A stretch of DNA of 64,000 nt from Xanthobacter autotrophicus (GCF_005871085.1 NZ_VAUP01000028.1:310001-374000), one strand, 5' to 3'. Counted from the stretch's first letter, positions 8,861-18,208 are shown. Numbers and translations are program-made. Notes: generated by a model not told the origin, from the sequence alone.

Positions 8861-11822
8861 GCTGCTTCTCCCCTTGCGGGTCAATGAAAGCGGGAGAGCA
8901 CACCTCGACCTCGATGTCACCGCCCCGCACCGGGTCATAGGCGCGCACCTTCTCGCCCATGCGCTCCGGCCCGCGCTTCAAAAGGCCGAGGCCGATATAG
9001 TGGCCGAGGGTGGGCGAGAAGGCGGTCGAGGTCATGTAGCCCTCGTCGTTTTGCGTGGTCGCGGCGGCGCCGACTTTGAGGAAATGGGCGCCGGCGCGCA
9101 GCCGCGCGCTGCGGTCCACCGGCTTGAAGCCGACGAAGCTGGGGCGGTCCGGGTCGGTGAAGGCGGGCCGCCCCGCCATCACCCGGCCGATATAGTCCTT
9201 CTTGGTGGACGCCATCTTGCCGAGGCCGAGATCGCGCGCGCAGGTCTGGCCGGTCAGCTCGTTGCCGGAGACATGGCCCTTCTCGATGCGCAGCACGCCC
9301 AGCGCCTCCACCCCATAGGGCGTGATGCCGAAGGGCGCGCCCGCCGCCATCAGCGCCTGCATCAATGCCGCACCGTGGCGGGCCGGCACCGCGATTTCGT
9401 AGCCCAGCTCACCGGAGAAGGAGAGGCGGAAGATGCGCGCCTGAACGCCGCCCATCACGCTGCCCTGCGCCACCCCCATGAAGGGCAGGCCGGCATTGGA
9501 CACGTCGATGCCGTCCACGATCTTGGCCAGCACCTCGCGGGAGCGCGGGCCGGACACCGCGATCTGCGCCCATTGCTCGGAGACCGAGGCGAGGCACACG
9601 TCCAGCTCCGGCCACAGCACCTGAAGGCAGAATTCCAGGTGCTGGTAGACCTTGGCGGCGTTGGCCGTGGTGGTGGTCATCACATAATGGTCGTCGGCGA
9701 GGCGGGCGGTGGTGCCGTCGTCCATGACCAGGCCGTCCTCGCGCAGCATCACGCCGTAGCGTGCCTTGCCCACGGCCAGCGTCGAGAACATGTTGATGTA
9801 GACGCGATCCAGCAGCACGCCCACATCCGGGCCCTGAAGGTCGATCTTGCCGAAGGTGGACACGTCGATGACGCCCACGCTCTCCCGCGTGGCCTTCACC
9901 TCGCGGTTCACGCTGTCCAGCCAGTCTTTTTCGTCGGCCTTGGGGAAATAGGCGGCGCGCATCCACAGGCCGGTTTCCACGAACACGGCGCCCTGCGCCT
10001 GCGCCCACGCATGGGTCGGGGTGGGACGGGCCGGCTTGAAGTCCACACCGCGATGGTGGCCCGCCAGCACGCCCAGCGCCACCGGCGTATAAGGCGGGCG
10101 GAACACGGTGGTACCGATGGCCGGAATGCCCTTTCCGGTCAGCTCCGCCATCACGGCGAGACCCGCCATGTTGGAGGTCTTGCCCTGGTCGGTGGCCATG
10201 CCGAGCGTGGTGTAGCGCTTCAGCAACTCCACTGCGCGGAAGCCTTCGCGGTGGGCGAGGGCCACATCCTTGGCAGTCACGTCGTTCTGCTGGTCCACGA
10301 AGGCCGGACCGCCCTTCGTCCCTTGGCCCTTCACATGGAAGAACGCCTTGAAACCGGTGGGCGTGCTCTCCGCCTGCGGGGCCGGCGCCGGGGCTGCGGC
10401 GAAGCCCGTGTCAGAAGCCGCCGCCGCGCCGAGCCGGGTGCCTTCGGCGAGGATGTCGGCGAGGCCGAATGTGCCTGCCACCGCCCCCGCCACCGCCATA
10501 CCTGGGGGCACCGCGCCGGGGACGAAGGCGGCAATGTCCTCGCGCCACACCGGCTTGCCACCCAGATGGCAGGTGAGGTTGAGATTGGGCGTGGCGCCGC
10601 CGGACACGCCGAGGGCTTCCACCGCCAGCGTCTCGCTGCCGCGCGGGGTGCGCACGGTGATGGATGTCAGGCACTTGCCGGAGGTCGCCACCACCTCGCC
10701 CTCGGTGATGAGGCGCACGCCCAGCGCCTTTGCCCGTGCCGCCAGCGCGTCCGGCAGGGCCGGCCGCACGTCGATGACGGCGTCGAGCTTCAGGCCCGCT
10801 TCCGCCGCATCGAGGGCGGCGGCAACAGCATGGTCGTTGGTGGAGAACACGGCGGCATTGGCCCCGGCGCCGGCGCCGTAGCGCGTGGCATAGGTGGCCA
10901 GCGCCAGCGCCGACATGACCCCCGGCCGGTCGTTGCCAGGGAACACGATGGGCCGGTCGAAGGCGCCCGCCGCCAGCACGCAGCGCTTGGCCACGATGCG
11001 CCACAGGCGCTGGCGCACCTGGAAGGGCAGGGGGGCGGGCAGGTGATCGCTCACCCGCTCCACGGCGCCATATTCGCTGCCGTCATAGGCGCCGAACACG
11101 GTGGTGCGCGGCATCAGCCGCACGTTCGGAAGGCTCGAAAGCTCGGCCTGCGCACTCGCCACGAAATCGAGGGCGGAACCGCCATTGATCACCGTGCGCT
11201 CGGAGAGCAGCCGGCCGCCGAGGCGGAAGTCTTCATCCGCGAGGATCACCCGCGCGCCGGAGCGCGCCGCCGCCAGAGCCGCCGCAAGGCCGGCCGCGCC
11301 GGAGCCGATGACGAGCACATCGCAGAAGGCGGTGGCCTTCTCATAATGGTCCGGGTCCGGCGTGTCCGCTGCGCGGCCGAGGCCCGCGGCGCGGCGGATC
11401 ACCGGCTCGTAGACCTTCTCCCAGAATGCGGCGGGCCACATGAAGGTCTTGTAGTAGAAGCCCGCGCCGAGGAAGGGCGACACCAGCCGGTTGACGCTCA
11501 GCGCATCGAACTCCAGCGAGGGCCAGCGGTTCTGGCTCGCGGCCTCCAGCCCGTCGTAAAGCTCCACCGTGGTGGCGCGGGTATTGGGCTCGCGCCGGGC
11601 GCCGGTGCGCAGCTCCACCAGCGCGTTTGGCTCCTCGGAGCCCGCCGTCACCACCCCGCGCGGGCGGTGATACTTGAACGAGCGGCCCACGAGCCGCACG
11701 CCGTTGGCGAGCAGCGCCGAGGCCAGCGTATCCCCCGGATGGCCTTTGAAGGTCTTGCCGTCGAAGGCAAAGGACAGGGTGCGGCCGCGGTCGATGAGGC
11801 CGCCATGGGCGAGGCGGGTCAT
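8853..11822 (-). CDS. mgdC: N-methylglutamate dehydrogenase subunit C (sarcosine oxidase alpha-like)
   Basis: A 989-residue subunit. An N-terminal 2Fe-2S-ferredoxin-like segment without cysteines is followed by a dinucleotide-binding fold (VLVIGSGAAGLAAALAAAR, near residue 170), an alpha-subunit middle domain, and a C-terminal aminomethyltransferase (GCV_T) folate domain from about residue 600. The folate domain traps the methyl-derived carbon as methylene-THF. The ATG at 11822 overlaps the mgdB stop by ATGA. Sequence alone cannot separate sarcosine from N-methylglutamate; the gene neighbourhood does. Confidence 0.85.
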   Translation of the reverse strand: MTRLAHGGLIDRGRTLSFAFDGKTFKGHPGDTLASALLANGVRLVGRSFKYHRPRGVVTAGSEEPNALVELRTGARREPNTRATTVELYDGLEAASQNRWPSLEFDALSVNRLVSPFLGAGFYYKTFMWPAAFWEKVYEPVIRRAAGLGRAADTPDPDHYEKATAFCDVLVIGSGAAGLAAALAAARSGARVILADEDFRLGGRLLSERTVINGGSALDFVASAQAELSSLPNVRLMPRTTVFGAYDGSEYGAVERVSDHLPAPLPFQVRQRLWRIVAKRCVLAAGAFDRPIVFPGNDRPGVMSALALATYATRYGAGAGANAAVFSTNDHAVAAALDAAEAGLKLDAVIDVRPALPDALAARAKALGVRLITEGEVVATSGKCLTSITVRTPRGSETLAVEALGVSGGATPNLNLTCHLGGKPVWREDIAAFVPGAVPPGMAVAGAVAGTFGLADILAEGTRLGAAAASDTGFAAAPAPAPQAESTPTGFKAFFHVKGQGTKGGPAFVDQQNDVTAKDVALAHREGFRAVELLKRYTTLGMATDQGKTSNMAGLAVMAELTGKGIPAIGTTVFRPPYTPVALGVLAGHHRGVDFKPARPTPTHAWAQAQGAVFVETGLWMRAAYFPKADEKDWLDSVNREVKATRESVGVIDVSTFGKIDLQGPDVGVLLDRVYINMFSTLAVGKARYGVMLREDGLVMDDGTTARLADDHYVMTTTTANAAKVYQHLEFCLQVLWPELDVCLASVSEQWAQIAVSGPRSREVLAKIVDGIDVSNAGLPFMGVAQGSVMGGVQARIFRLSFSGELGYEIAVPARHGAALMQALMAAGAPFGITPYGVEALGVLRIEKGHVSGNELTGQTCARDLGLGKMASTKKDYIGRVMAGRPAFTDPDRPSFVGFKPVDRSARLRAGAHFLKVGAAATTQNDEGYMTSTAFSPTLGHYIGLGLLKRGPERMGEKVRAYDPVRGGDIEVEVCSPAFIDPQGEKQRV

Positions 11823-12091
11823 CGCGCGGCCTCCCCGGTTCCGGCGAAGGCCACTGCGGTGATGGCGTGGGTGCGGGTATCCCGCGTCACCTTCAGCCAG
11901 CGCCGGCAGCCGGCGGAATGGTACCAAAGCTCGTCCATGGGTCCGGCGGGATTATCCCGCTCATAAACGTAGGCGTGGAAGGCCTCGGCCGCGTCGGGGG
12001 CCGAGGGATCGGGACGGGTCGGCGCCGCATCGCCCAGATAGGCGAATTCGTGTGAGGAGCGCGCGCCGCAATAGGGACAGGTGATGCGCAT
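11819..12091 (-). CDS. mgdB: N-methylglutamate dehydrogenase subunit B (sarcosine oxidase delta-like)
   Basis: A 90-residue zinc-binding subunit: the N-terminal ITCPYCGARSSHEF carries two Cys and a His ligand, and a later SAGCRRWL segment supplies another Cys, as in SoxD. It is translationally coupled to mgdC (ATGA overlap) and lies 3 bases after mgdA. Confidence 0.85.
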   Translation of the reverse strand: MRITCPYCGARSSHEFAYLGDAAPTRPDPSAPDAAEAFHAYVYERDNPAGPMDELWYHSAGCRRWLKVTRDTRTHAITAVAFAGTGEAAR

Positions 12092-12094
12092 GGG

Positions 12095-13348
12095 TCAGTG
12101 CAGGTTCGGCTGGGCGCCGACCCCCTTCTCATCGATGATGTGGCCGGAGCGGAAGCGGTCGAGGCGGAAGGCGGCGTTGAAGGCGTGGGCCGCATCCTTT
12201 GCGATGGTGTGGGCGAAGCACCAGCCGGAGGCCGGCGTCGCCTTGAAGCCTCCGTAGTTCCACGCCGTGTTGAGGTAGAGGCCGGGCAGCGGCCCCACGT
12301 CGATGATGGGCGAGCCGTCCATGGACATGTCCACGAGCCCGCCCCAGGCGCGCAACATGCGCAGCCGGCCGATGAGCGGCATCACCGCCATGCCGCCCTC
12401 GGCCACGTCCTCCACCACCGGCAGATTGCCGCGCTGGGCATAGGAATTGTAGCCCTCGATGTCGCCGCCGAAGACCAGGCCGCCCTTGTCGGACTGGCTC
12501 ACGTAGAAATGCCCCATACCGAAAGTGATCACCCCCGGCACCAGCGGCTTCAGCCCCTCCGAGACGAAGGCCTGCAGCGCATGGCTCTCGATGGGCAGGC
12601 GCAGGTCCAGCAGGCGGGTGAGGCGGGAGGTGGAGCCGGCCACCGCAAGGCCCACCTTGCCGGCACGGATGGCGCCGCGCGTGGTCTCCACCCCTACCAC
12701 CGCATCGCCCTCGCGGATGAACCCGGTGACCTCGCAATTCTGCACGATGTCCACGCCGAGCCGGTCGGCGGCGCGGGCATAGCCCCACACCACCGCGTCA
12801 TGGCGCGCGGTGCCGGCGCGGGCCTGCATCAGCCCGCCCTTGATGGGGAAGCGCGAATTGTCGAAATCGAGGAAGGGACACAGCGCCTTCACCTGCGCCC
12901 GGTCGAGCAACTCGCAGTCCGCGCCGGCAAGGCGCATGGCGTTGCCGCGCCGGGCATAGGCGTCGCGCTGGCCGTCCGAGTGGAACAGATTGATGATGCC
13001 GCGCTGGGAGACCATGGCGTTGTAGTTGAGGTCCTGCTCCAGGCCCTCCCACAATTTCATGGACCATTCGTAGAACGGCTCGTTGCCCGGCAGCAGGTAG
13101 TTGGAGCGGATGATGGTGGTGTTGCGCCCGGCATTGCCGGAGCCGATGTGCGCCTTCTCCAGCACCGCCACGTTGCGGATGCCATGCTCGTTGGCAAGGT
13201 AATAGGCGGTGGCGAGGCCATGGCCGCCGCCACCCACGATGATCACGTCATAGGCGGGCTTCGGCGTGGCATCCCGCCAGGCGGGCTTCCACCCGGTCTG
13301 ACCGGTGAGCGCGTTGGCGATGAGGCTGAGGACGGAATAGCGGGACAT
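12095..13348 (-). CDS. mgdA: N-methylglutamate dehydrogenase subunit A (sarcosine oxidase beta-like)
   Basis: The FAD/FMN-binding catalytic subunit that oxidises the N-methyl group. The ADP-binding motif VIIVGGGGHGLATAYYLA lies at about residues 35-52, and 417 residues is the normal length. First gene of mgdABCD and divergent from a LysR gene across a 105-base gap with an operator-like palindrome. Confidence 0.85.
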   Translation of the reverse strand: MSRYSVLSLIANALTGQTGWKPAWRDATPKPAYDVIIVGGGGHGLATAYYLANEHGIRNVAVLEKAHIGSGNAGRNTTIIRSNYLLPGNEPFYEWSMKLWEGLEQDLNYNAMVSQRGIINLFHSDGQRDAYARRGNAMRLAGADCELLDRAQVKALCPFLDFDNSRFPIKGGLMQARAGTARHDAVVWGYARAADRLGVDIVQNCEVTGFIREGDAVVGVETTRGAIRAGKVGLAVAGSTSRLTRLLDLRLPIESHALQAFVSEGLKPLVPGVITFGMGHFYVSQSDKGGLVFGGDIEGYNSYAQRGNLPVVEDVAEGGMAVMPLIGRLRMLRAWGGLVDMSMDGSPIIDVGPLPGLYLNTAWNYGGFKATPASGWCFAHTIAKDAAHAFNAAFRLDRFRSGHIIDEKGVGAQPNLH

Positions 13349-13402
13349 CGTTCACTCGCTTGGGGGACCCCTCGTAAGCCTCTATATCTCGGCAGCTAAC
13401 GA

Positions 13403-13433
13403 GGGTTAATATAAATCCTGCTTATAGTATCCC
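13403..13433. promoter_or_regulatory. LysR-type operator candidate in the mgdA/LysR gap
   Basis: TATAAATCCTGCTTATA (13410-13426) is a palindrome with perfect TATAA/TTATA arms and contains the T-N11-A core of LysR sites. The dyad extends outward to GGG/CCC at 13403 and 13433 with 10 of 12 pairs matching. It lies between the divergent mgdA and LysR starts. Confidence 0.65.
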
Positions 13434-13453
13434 CTGACGCCCGGATCGGCATC

Positions 13454-14419
13454 ATGCGCGAGCTTTTTCCCTTCGATCTGAAGACGCTGGAGATCTTCCT
13501 CGCGGTCTGCGAGGCCGGCGCCATGGCAGGGGCGGCGCGGCGGCTCGGCCTCACCCAGCCGGCGGTGTCGCAGGCGGTGGCGGAGCTGGAGGGGCGCATG
13601 GGCGTCGCCCTGTTCGATCGCAGCGTGCGGCCGCTGGGGCTCACGGCGGCGGGCGGCGTGCTGCGGCAGAAGGCCAGCGCGCTGCTCTCCGAGGCGCGGC
13701 AGATCGTGCCGGCCCTGAAGGAGACCGAGCACGGCCGCCTGCCGCTGATCCGCGCCGGGCTGGTGGATTCCCTCTCCCGCGCCTTGTCGGCGCCGCTGGC
13801 CGGGCGGCTCTCCGGGGTGGCGGAGGAGGTGTCGCTGCTGGCGGGACTCACCGCCTCCCACGCTAGCGCGCTGCTGTCGCGCCAGCTCGACCTGCTGGTG
13901 GGCGTGGACGAACTCGCCGACATCGAAGGGCTGGAGCGCTTCCCCCTCTTCACCGAGCCCTATGTGCTGCTGCTGCCCGCCGGCGAGGCCGCCCCGGCGC
14001 GGGTGGAGGATCTGGCGCGGCTCGCCCGCCGGCTGTCGCTGGTGCGCTTCTCGGCGCGCTCCAAGACCGGGATCGAGGTTGAGCGGCATTTGCGGCGCCT
14101 GAAGCTCGACCTGCCGCGCCGGCTGGAATTCGATACGCCCTATGGCGTCACCGCCACGGTTGCGGCGGGGGAGGGGATGGCGGTGTCGACCCCGCTCTGC
14201 CTCTTTGAGGCGGGGGTGGATTTCGCCCGCTTCTCCTGCGCGCCTCTGCCGGGGCCGGCCTTCTCCCGCAACCTCACCCTGATCGCGCGGCGGCAGGAGC
14301 TGGGGCGGGTGCCACGGGAGGTGGCCGCCTTCTGCCGGCGGACGCTGGAGAGCGAGGTGCTGCCGGGCCTCGCCAGCGCGCTGCCCTGGCTCGCGCCGCC
14401 CCTGTCGGTCTCGGCGTGA
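13454..14419 (+). CDS. LysR-family transcriptional regulator of the mgd operon
   Basis: A 321-residue regulator. The N-terminal helix-turn-helix is clear (TLEIFLAVCEAGAMAGAARR, then LGLTQPAVSQAVAELE), followed by a periplasmic-binding-protein-like effector domain. Divergent placement next to mgdA and the T-N11-A palindrome between them imply it controls mgdABCD and itself; the inducer (perhaps N-methylglutamate or gamma-glutamylmethylamide) is inference. Confidence 0.9.
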   Translation: MRELFPFDLKTLEIFLAVCEAGAMAGAARRLGLTQPAVSQAVAELEGRMGVALFDRSVRPLGLTAAGGVLRQKASALLSEARQIVPALKETEHGRLPLIRAGLVDSLSRALSAPLAGRLSGVAEEVSLLAGLTASHASALLSRQLDLLVGVDELADIEGLERFPLFTEPYVLLLPAGEAAPARVEDLARLARRLSLVRFSARSKTGIEVERHLRRLKLDLPRRLEFDTPYGVTATVAAGEGMAVSTPLCLFEAGVDFARFSCAPLPGPAFSRNLTLIARRQELGRVPREVAAFCRRTLESEVLPGLASALPWLAPPLSVSA

Positions 14420-14434
14420 TCTCGTGAAACGCAA

Positions 14435-14465
14435 ATCGCACGGCCCTGCGGGAGGACCGTGCGAT
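14435..14465. terminator. Convergent hairpin, probable terminator
   Basis: A 9-bp perfect stem (ATCGCACGG with CCGTGCGAT) and a 13-nt loop lies between the LysR gene and the end of the amtB transcript. The flanking T-tracts are weak on both sides, so the call rests on position and stem strength. Confidence 0.55.
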
Positions 14466-14534
14466 CAACTGGGCGGAAAGGGCTTCCGCCGCAGGCTCCG
14501 GTGCGTTCGGTGAGACCGCCAGGATGGCGGACGC

Positions 14535-14735
14535 CTATTCCGCCGGTGTGGCGATGGCCTCCGGCGTGTGGTCGATCATCTCCTCGTGGAACGCCTTGTC
14601 CATGGCGATCTGCTTGAAGATGAACGCCACGAAGAAAACCAGCGCGATGATGGAGAACAGCGGCTCGTATCCGGCGAAGGGATACACTTCCGCCATCTCC
14701 GGCAGTTTCGCGAGGGAGGTGATACCCGTATTCAT
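14535..14735 (-). CDS. Hypothetical small membrane protein cotranscribed with amtB
   Basis: A 66-residue protein starting MNTGITSLAKLPE, with one strongly hydrophobic helix (LFSIIALVFFVAFIF) and an acidic C-terminal tail. It begins 22 bases after the amtB stop. A longer upstream frame is just amtB read out of frame. The family is unknown to me. A small subunit or regulator of the channel is a reasonable guess, not shown. Confidence 0.7.
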   Translation of the reverse strand: MNTGITSLAKLPEMAEVYPFAGYEPLFSIIALVFFVAFIFKQIAMDKAFHEEMIDHTPEAIATPAE

Positions 14736-14757
14736 TGGCTTGCTCCGTGTCTGGCGA

Positions 14758-16179
14758 TCAGGGTTTGGCCGGATATTTGGCTTCCCGGCGCTGGATGCTC
14801 TCGAAAGCCTCTTCCATGCCGGAATGGTGGGGGTAGGTGGCAGGCACGTGCTTGCCATCCAGGCCGTTGACTTCGGCGGCGGCCGGCACACGCAGCAGAC
14901 CGGCCATGGCCAGCAGCTTCGAGATGACGTAGCCGGGGATGAAGCCGAAGCCGATGGCGAACACCAGCGAGCCGATGATGTTGCCCACGGGCGTGATGAT
15001 GGGCAGGCCTTCGGCATTGACGCCGAACCAGCCCACGCCTTCGCCCAGTACGATCACCGCCCCCGCCGAGGGCAGCACGGCGGGATACCCCCACAATGCG
15101 AAGCCCGCGATGATGCCGCCGAACAGGCCGCAATAGCCGTGCACCGCGACGGCGCCCACCGCGTCGTCGATCTTGAACTTCCGCTCCACCCAATAGTGCA
15201 GCTTGTACGCCATCACCGTGCCCGCGACGGCAATCACGAGGGCGATGATGGGGTGATAGAAGTCGTTGCCGGCGCTGGCCGAGATGAGGCCGGTGAGGCC
15301 GCCGGAATAGGTCCAGTAGGCGTTGCCGTTGGAGATCATGTAGGCCGCGACCATGCCGCCGAACAGGGCGAGCAGGAAGTTCATGGTGACGCCCGACAGG
15401 GTGATCGGAACACCATAGATGTTGGTGGCGGTGAAGTAGGGCGCGCCGGCGGTGCCCACGTCCACGATCGGGATGTGGCAGGCAGCGTAGAAGCCCCAGA
15501 AGCCCACATAGATCATGAAGAGGCCGATGGTGACGAGCCAGGGATTGTGCGCCGGGATCTCGCGCGGCGTGCCGTCGGCGGCGAACTTGCCGATGCGCGG
15601 GCCGAGGTTGATGAGCACGCCCAGCGTGGCAAAGCCCGCCACCGAGTGCAGGATGGCTGAGCAATACTGGTCGTGGAAGCCGAGATACTGCGCCATCCAG
15701 CCGTTGCCGGCCCAGGCCCAGGCCGCCGGAATGACCCAGGCGATGGCGCCCACGTAGATGGCCAGGATGAAGAATCCCGAGGTCTTGGTGCGCTCGATGA
15801 GCGCGCCCGAGACAATGGACGCCGCCGTCATGCCGAACAGGGCGAAGGCCGCCCAGAACACGCCGGAGATGCGGTCGGTGAGGTTGGGCGCGATCTTGGT
15901 GGACCACGGCTCGAAGCCGGTGGTGAAGCTGAGCGAACTGGTGGAGATGGGCCAGCCCTGGAAGGCGATGTAGATCCACATGCCGAACAGGAAGAAGGCC
16001 AGGCCCACCAGTGGGATCGCCATGGTGTTCTTGAGCAGGGTGTGCTGCACGTTCTTCACCCGTGCGGCACCCACTTCGTACATGCAGAAGCCCACATGGA
16101 TGAAGAACATGAGGACGACCGTCAGGAAATAGTAGAATTCCGTGAAGATGGTCGTCAGCGCGGCCAATTGATCCGTCAT
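14758..16179 (-). CDS. amtB: Ammonium/methylammonium channel, Amt family
   Basis: A 473-residue membrane protein with about 11 transmembrane helices. The pore histidines appear in ILHSVAGFATLG and in VAVHGYCGLFGG. The more familiar DFAGG/HGxxG motifs are altered, placing it in a divergent Amt subfamily. The start MTDQLAALTT is preceded by a perfect sigma-54 promoter. Sitting inside the methylamine cluster, it may import methylammonium as well as ammonium. No glnK lies beside it. Confidence 0.88.
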   Translation of the reverse strand: MTDQLAALTTIFTEFYYFLTVVLMFFIHVGFCMYEVGAARVKNVQHTLLKNTMAIPLVGLAFFLFGMWIYIAFQGWPISTSSLSFTTGFEPWSTKIAPNLTDRISGVFWAAFALFGMTAASIVSGALIERTKTSGFFILAIYVGAIAWVIPAAWAWAGNGWMAQYLGFHDQYCSAILHSVAGFATLGVLINLGPRIGKFAADGTPREIPAHNPWLVTIGLFMIYVGFWGFYAACHIPIVDVGTAGAPYFTATNIYGVPITLSGVTMNFLLALFGGMVAAYMISNGNAYWTYSGGLTGLISASAGNDFYHPIIALVIAVAGTVMAYKLHYWVERKFKIDDAVGAVAVHGYCGLFGGIIAGFALWGYPAVLPSAGAVIVLGEGVGWFGVNAEGLPIITPVGNIIGSLVFAIGFGFIPGYVISKLLAMAGLLRVPAAAEVNGLDGKHVPATYPHHSGMEEAFESIQRREAKYPAKP

Positions 16180-16265
16180 GAAGATCCCCGAACGCTGTTG
16201 CCGTGTGGCAGGCCGCCAGCGGCTGGCGCATGGCGCAGCCCGCTTCAGACCCGAGTTCACTCCTG

Positions 16266-16281
16266 AGCAACTCTTATGCCA
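16266..16281 (-). promoter_or_regulatory. Sigma-54 (RpoN) promoter of amtB
   Basis: Read on the minus strand, TGGCATAAGAGTTGCT matches the consensus TGGCAYRNNNNTTGCW at every defined position. It lies about 87 bases upstream of the amtB start, implying nitrogen control through NtrC. A single NtrC-like half-site (GGTGCA at 16338-16343) is further upstream. Confidence 0.9.
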
Positions 16282-16695
16282 GAGAGGCATAATGCGGCCG
16301 GGGCGGCGCCCAGCCGGCGGGCTTTGTCTCAAAAATCGGTGCATCTATCTGATGTAATGCGACTTTCCTGGGGGAGGTGAGGGCGCGGCCGGCGTGCGCT
16401 CGCGGCCTGTCCGTCGTGGCTCGGCGGGGGGAGGACCATGTCGACCTTTTTATGACGCAAAGGAAGACAAATATTGCTGCAAAAAAAGGCGTGTTTCCGG
16501 AGGTGAAGGGATTCACCTTTGTTTTTCAGAATGCCTCTGCAACCGAAAAACCTTACGGAATGCCCAAAGGGAGGGCGACGGGCCTCAAGCTGTCCGGCGC
16601 GAGGTGCGCGGCGCGGCGCTGTCGGCGATCGGGCCGGCCTATGCTGACGCCGGTGAACGGATGCCGGGTGGTCCGGTGCCGTGCGCCCGAGACGC
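16282..16695. other. amtB-gmaS intergenic region with no supported gene
   Basis: The gap between the amtB promoter and the gmaS terminator contains an AT-rich patch (about 16440-16560). Within it is a plus-strand hairpin followed by a T-rich tail (listed separately). I see no reading frame with protein-like composition. Confidence 0.5.
16501..16527 (+). terminator. Orphan plus-strand terminator-like hairpin
   Basis: A 7-bp stem (AGGTGAA with TTCACCT) and a 4-nt loop is followed by TTTGTTTTTC. No plus-strand gene precedes it, so it may end a short unannotated RNA. Low confidence. Confidence 0.35.
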
Positions 16696-16726
16696 AAAAA
16701 ACCCGGCGCGGGGCGCGCGCCGGGTT
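16696..16726 (-). terminator. Rho-independent terminator after gmaS
   Basis: On the minus strand an 11-bp GC-rich stem (AACCCGGCGCG with CGCGCCGGGTT) runs straight into six T residues, about 27 bases after the gmaS stop. It ends the mgsABC-gmaS operon. Confidence 0.9.
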
Positions 16727-16752
16727 CCTGTCAGCCGTTCGGACGGAGCGGA

Positions 16753-18114
16753 TCAGATATCGAGCGTGTTGTCCCGTTCCCACTGGGTGAGGTGGCGGGA
16801 ATAGGCGTTCCATTCCTCGTTCTTCAGCTTGAGATAGCCGGTGACGAAGGGCTGGCCCAGGCGCTCGCCCAGCACGCGGGACTTCTCCAGCGCGCGCAGG
16901 GCGTCGAGCATGTTCAGCGGCAGGCGCTTGGCGCCCTTCACCTTGTGCCCGTCGGTGTACATGTTGATGTCGAGCCGCTTGCCCGGATCGCGCTGGTTCT
17001 CGATGCCATCGAGGCCCGCCGCCGTGAGGCCCGCCTGCAGCAGGTAGGGGTTGGCCGCGCCGTCAGCGAGGCGGAACTCGAAGCGGCCCGCGTCCGGAAT
17101 GCGGATCATGTGGGTGCGGTTGTTGCCGGTGTAGGTCACCGTGTTGGGCGCCCAGGTGGCCCCCGAGATGGTGCGCGGGGCGTTGATGCGCTTGTAGGAA
17201 TTCACCGTGGGATTGGTGATGGCGCACAGCGCGTCCGCATTGTGGATCAGGCCGCCGATGAAATGATAGCCGAGCTGCGAGACGCCCAGATCGCCCTTGG
17301 GATCGGAGAAGGCATTCTTGCCTTTCGACCACAGCGAGACATGGGCATGGCAGCCCGAGCCGGTGAGGTTGATGAAGGGCTTGGGCATGAAGGTGGCGCG
17401 CAGGCCATGCTGTTCCGCGATCGACTTCACCATGTACTTGAAGAAGACATGACGGTCGGCGGTGAGCAGCGCGTTGTCATAGTTCCAGTTCATCTCGAAC
17501 TGGCCGTTGGCGTCCTCGTGGTCGTTCTGGTAGGCGCCCCAGCCGAGCTTGATCATGGCATCGCAGATGTCCTTGATGACATCATAGCGGCGCATGAGGG
17601 CGGACTGGTCGTAGCAGGGCTTTTCCGCCGTGTCGGACGTATCGGAGATGCCCTTGCCGTCCGGCGTGATCAGGAAGTACTCGCACTCCACACCGGTCTT
17701 CACCTCGTAGCCCAGCGCCGCGGCGGCGGCGAGCTGGCGCTTCAGAACGGTGCGGGGCGCCTGCTCCACTTCCTTGCCGCCCATGTAGAGGTCGGCGGCG
17801 AGCCAGCCGATTTCCTCTTTCCACGGCAGCTGGATGAGGCTGGTGGGGTCGGGCACCGCGAACAGGTCCGGGTCGGCCGGCGACATGTCGAGCCAGGTGG
17901 CGAAGCCGGCGAAACCGGCACCTTCCTTCTGCATGGGGCCGATGGCGGAGGCGGGCACCAGCTTGGCCCGCAGGCCGCCGAACAGGTCCACGTAGGAGAT
18001 GAGGAAATAGGTGATGCCGCGCTCTTTGGCGATCTTGGCAAGGTCCAGGCTCGCCTTGGCGGAGACGGAGGCGCGCCCTTCCGCCTCCCGAGCGATTTCG
18101 GTTGTACTGGTCAT
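16753..18114 (-). CDS. gmaS: Gamma-glutamylmethylamide synthetase (GlnT-type glutamine synthetase homologue)
   Basis: Ligates methylamine to glutamate with ATP, the first step of the N-methylglutamate pathway. 453 residues of the GlnT-like glutamine synthetase family: a beta-grasp N-domain (VDLFGGLRAKLVP) and catalytic domain motifs VECEYFLI, NGQFEMNW, and GSGCHAHVSLW. By sequence alone it could be a GlnT-type glutamine synthetase. Directly downstream of mgsABC and in the same cluster as mgdABCD, the GmaS assignment is much more likely. Confidence 0.85.
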   Translation of the reverse strand: MTSTTEIAREAEGRASVSAKASLDLAKIAKERGITYFLISYVDLFGGLRAKLVPASAIGPMQKEGAGFAGFATWLDMSPADPDLFAVPDPTSLIQLPWKEEIGWLAADLYMGGKEVEQAPRTVLKRQLAAAAALGYEVKTGVECEYFLITPDGKGISDTSDTAEKPCYDQSALMRRYDVIKDICDAMIKLGWGAYQNDHEDANGQFEMNWNYDNALLTADRHVFFKYMVKSIAEQHGLRATFMPKPFINLTGSGCHAHVSLWSKGKNAFSDPKGDLGVSQLGYHFIGGLIHNADALCAITNPTVNSYKRINAPRTISGATWAPNTVTYTGNNRTHMIRIPDAGRFEFRLADGAANPYLLQAGLTAAGLDGIENQRDPGKRLDINMYTDGHKVKGAKRLPLNMLDALRALEKSRVLGERLGQPFVTGYLKLKNEEWNAYSRHLTQWERDNTLDI

Positions 18115-18208
18115 GGGTTCGATCCCTGGCAGGAAGGTCTGGATGTTCTGGATTTTTATGAAGGCCGCGCCGGTCGAGCGGCGCGGCCGAAGTCAGGAAA
18201 CGCCCGGT

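Noticed and set aside
8829-11966. Very long plus-strand open frame opposite mgdC
   Set aside because: Its protein is rich in His, Arg and Gly and matches no fold; it is the antisense shadow of a high-GC gene with strong family motifs on the other strand.
8255-13348. Annotation of the four-subunit enzyme as sarcosine oxidase
   Set aside because: Subunits are homologous and cannot be told apart by motifs, but mgsABC and gmaS in the same cluster make N-methylglutamate the likelier substrate. Kept only as the alternative.
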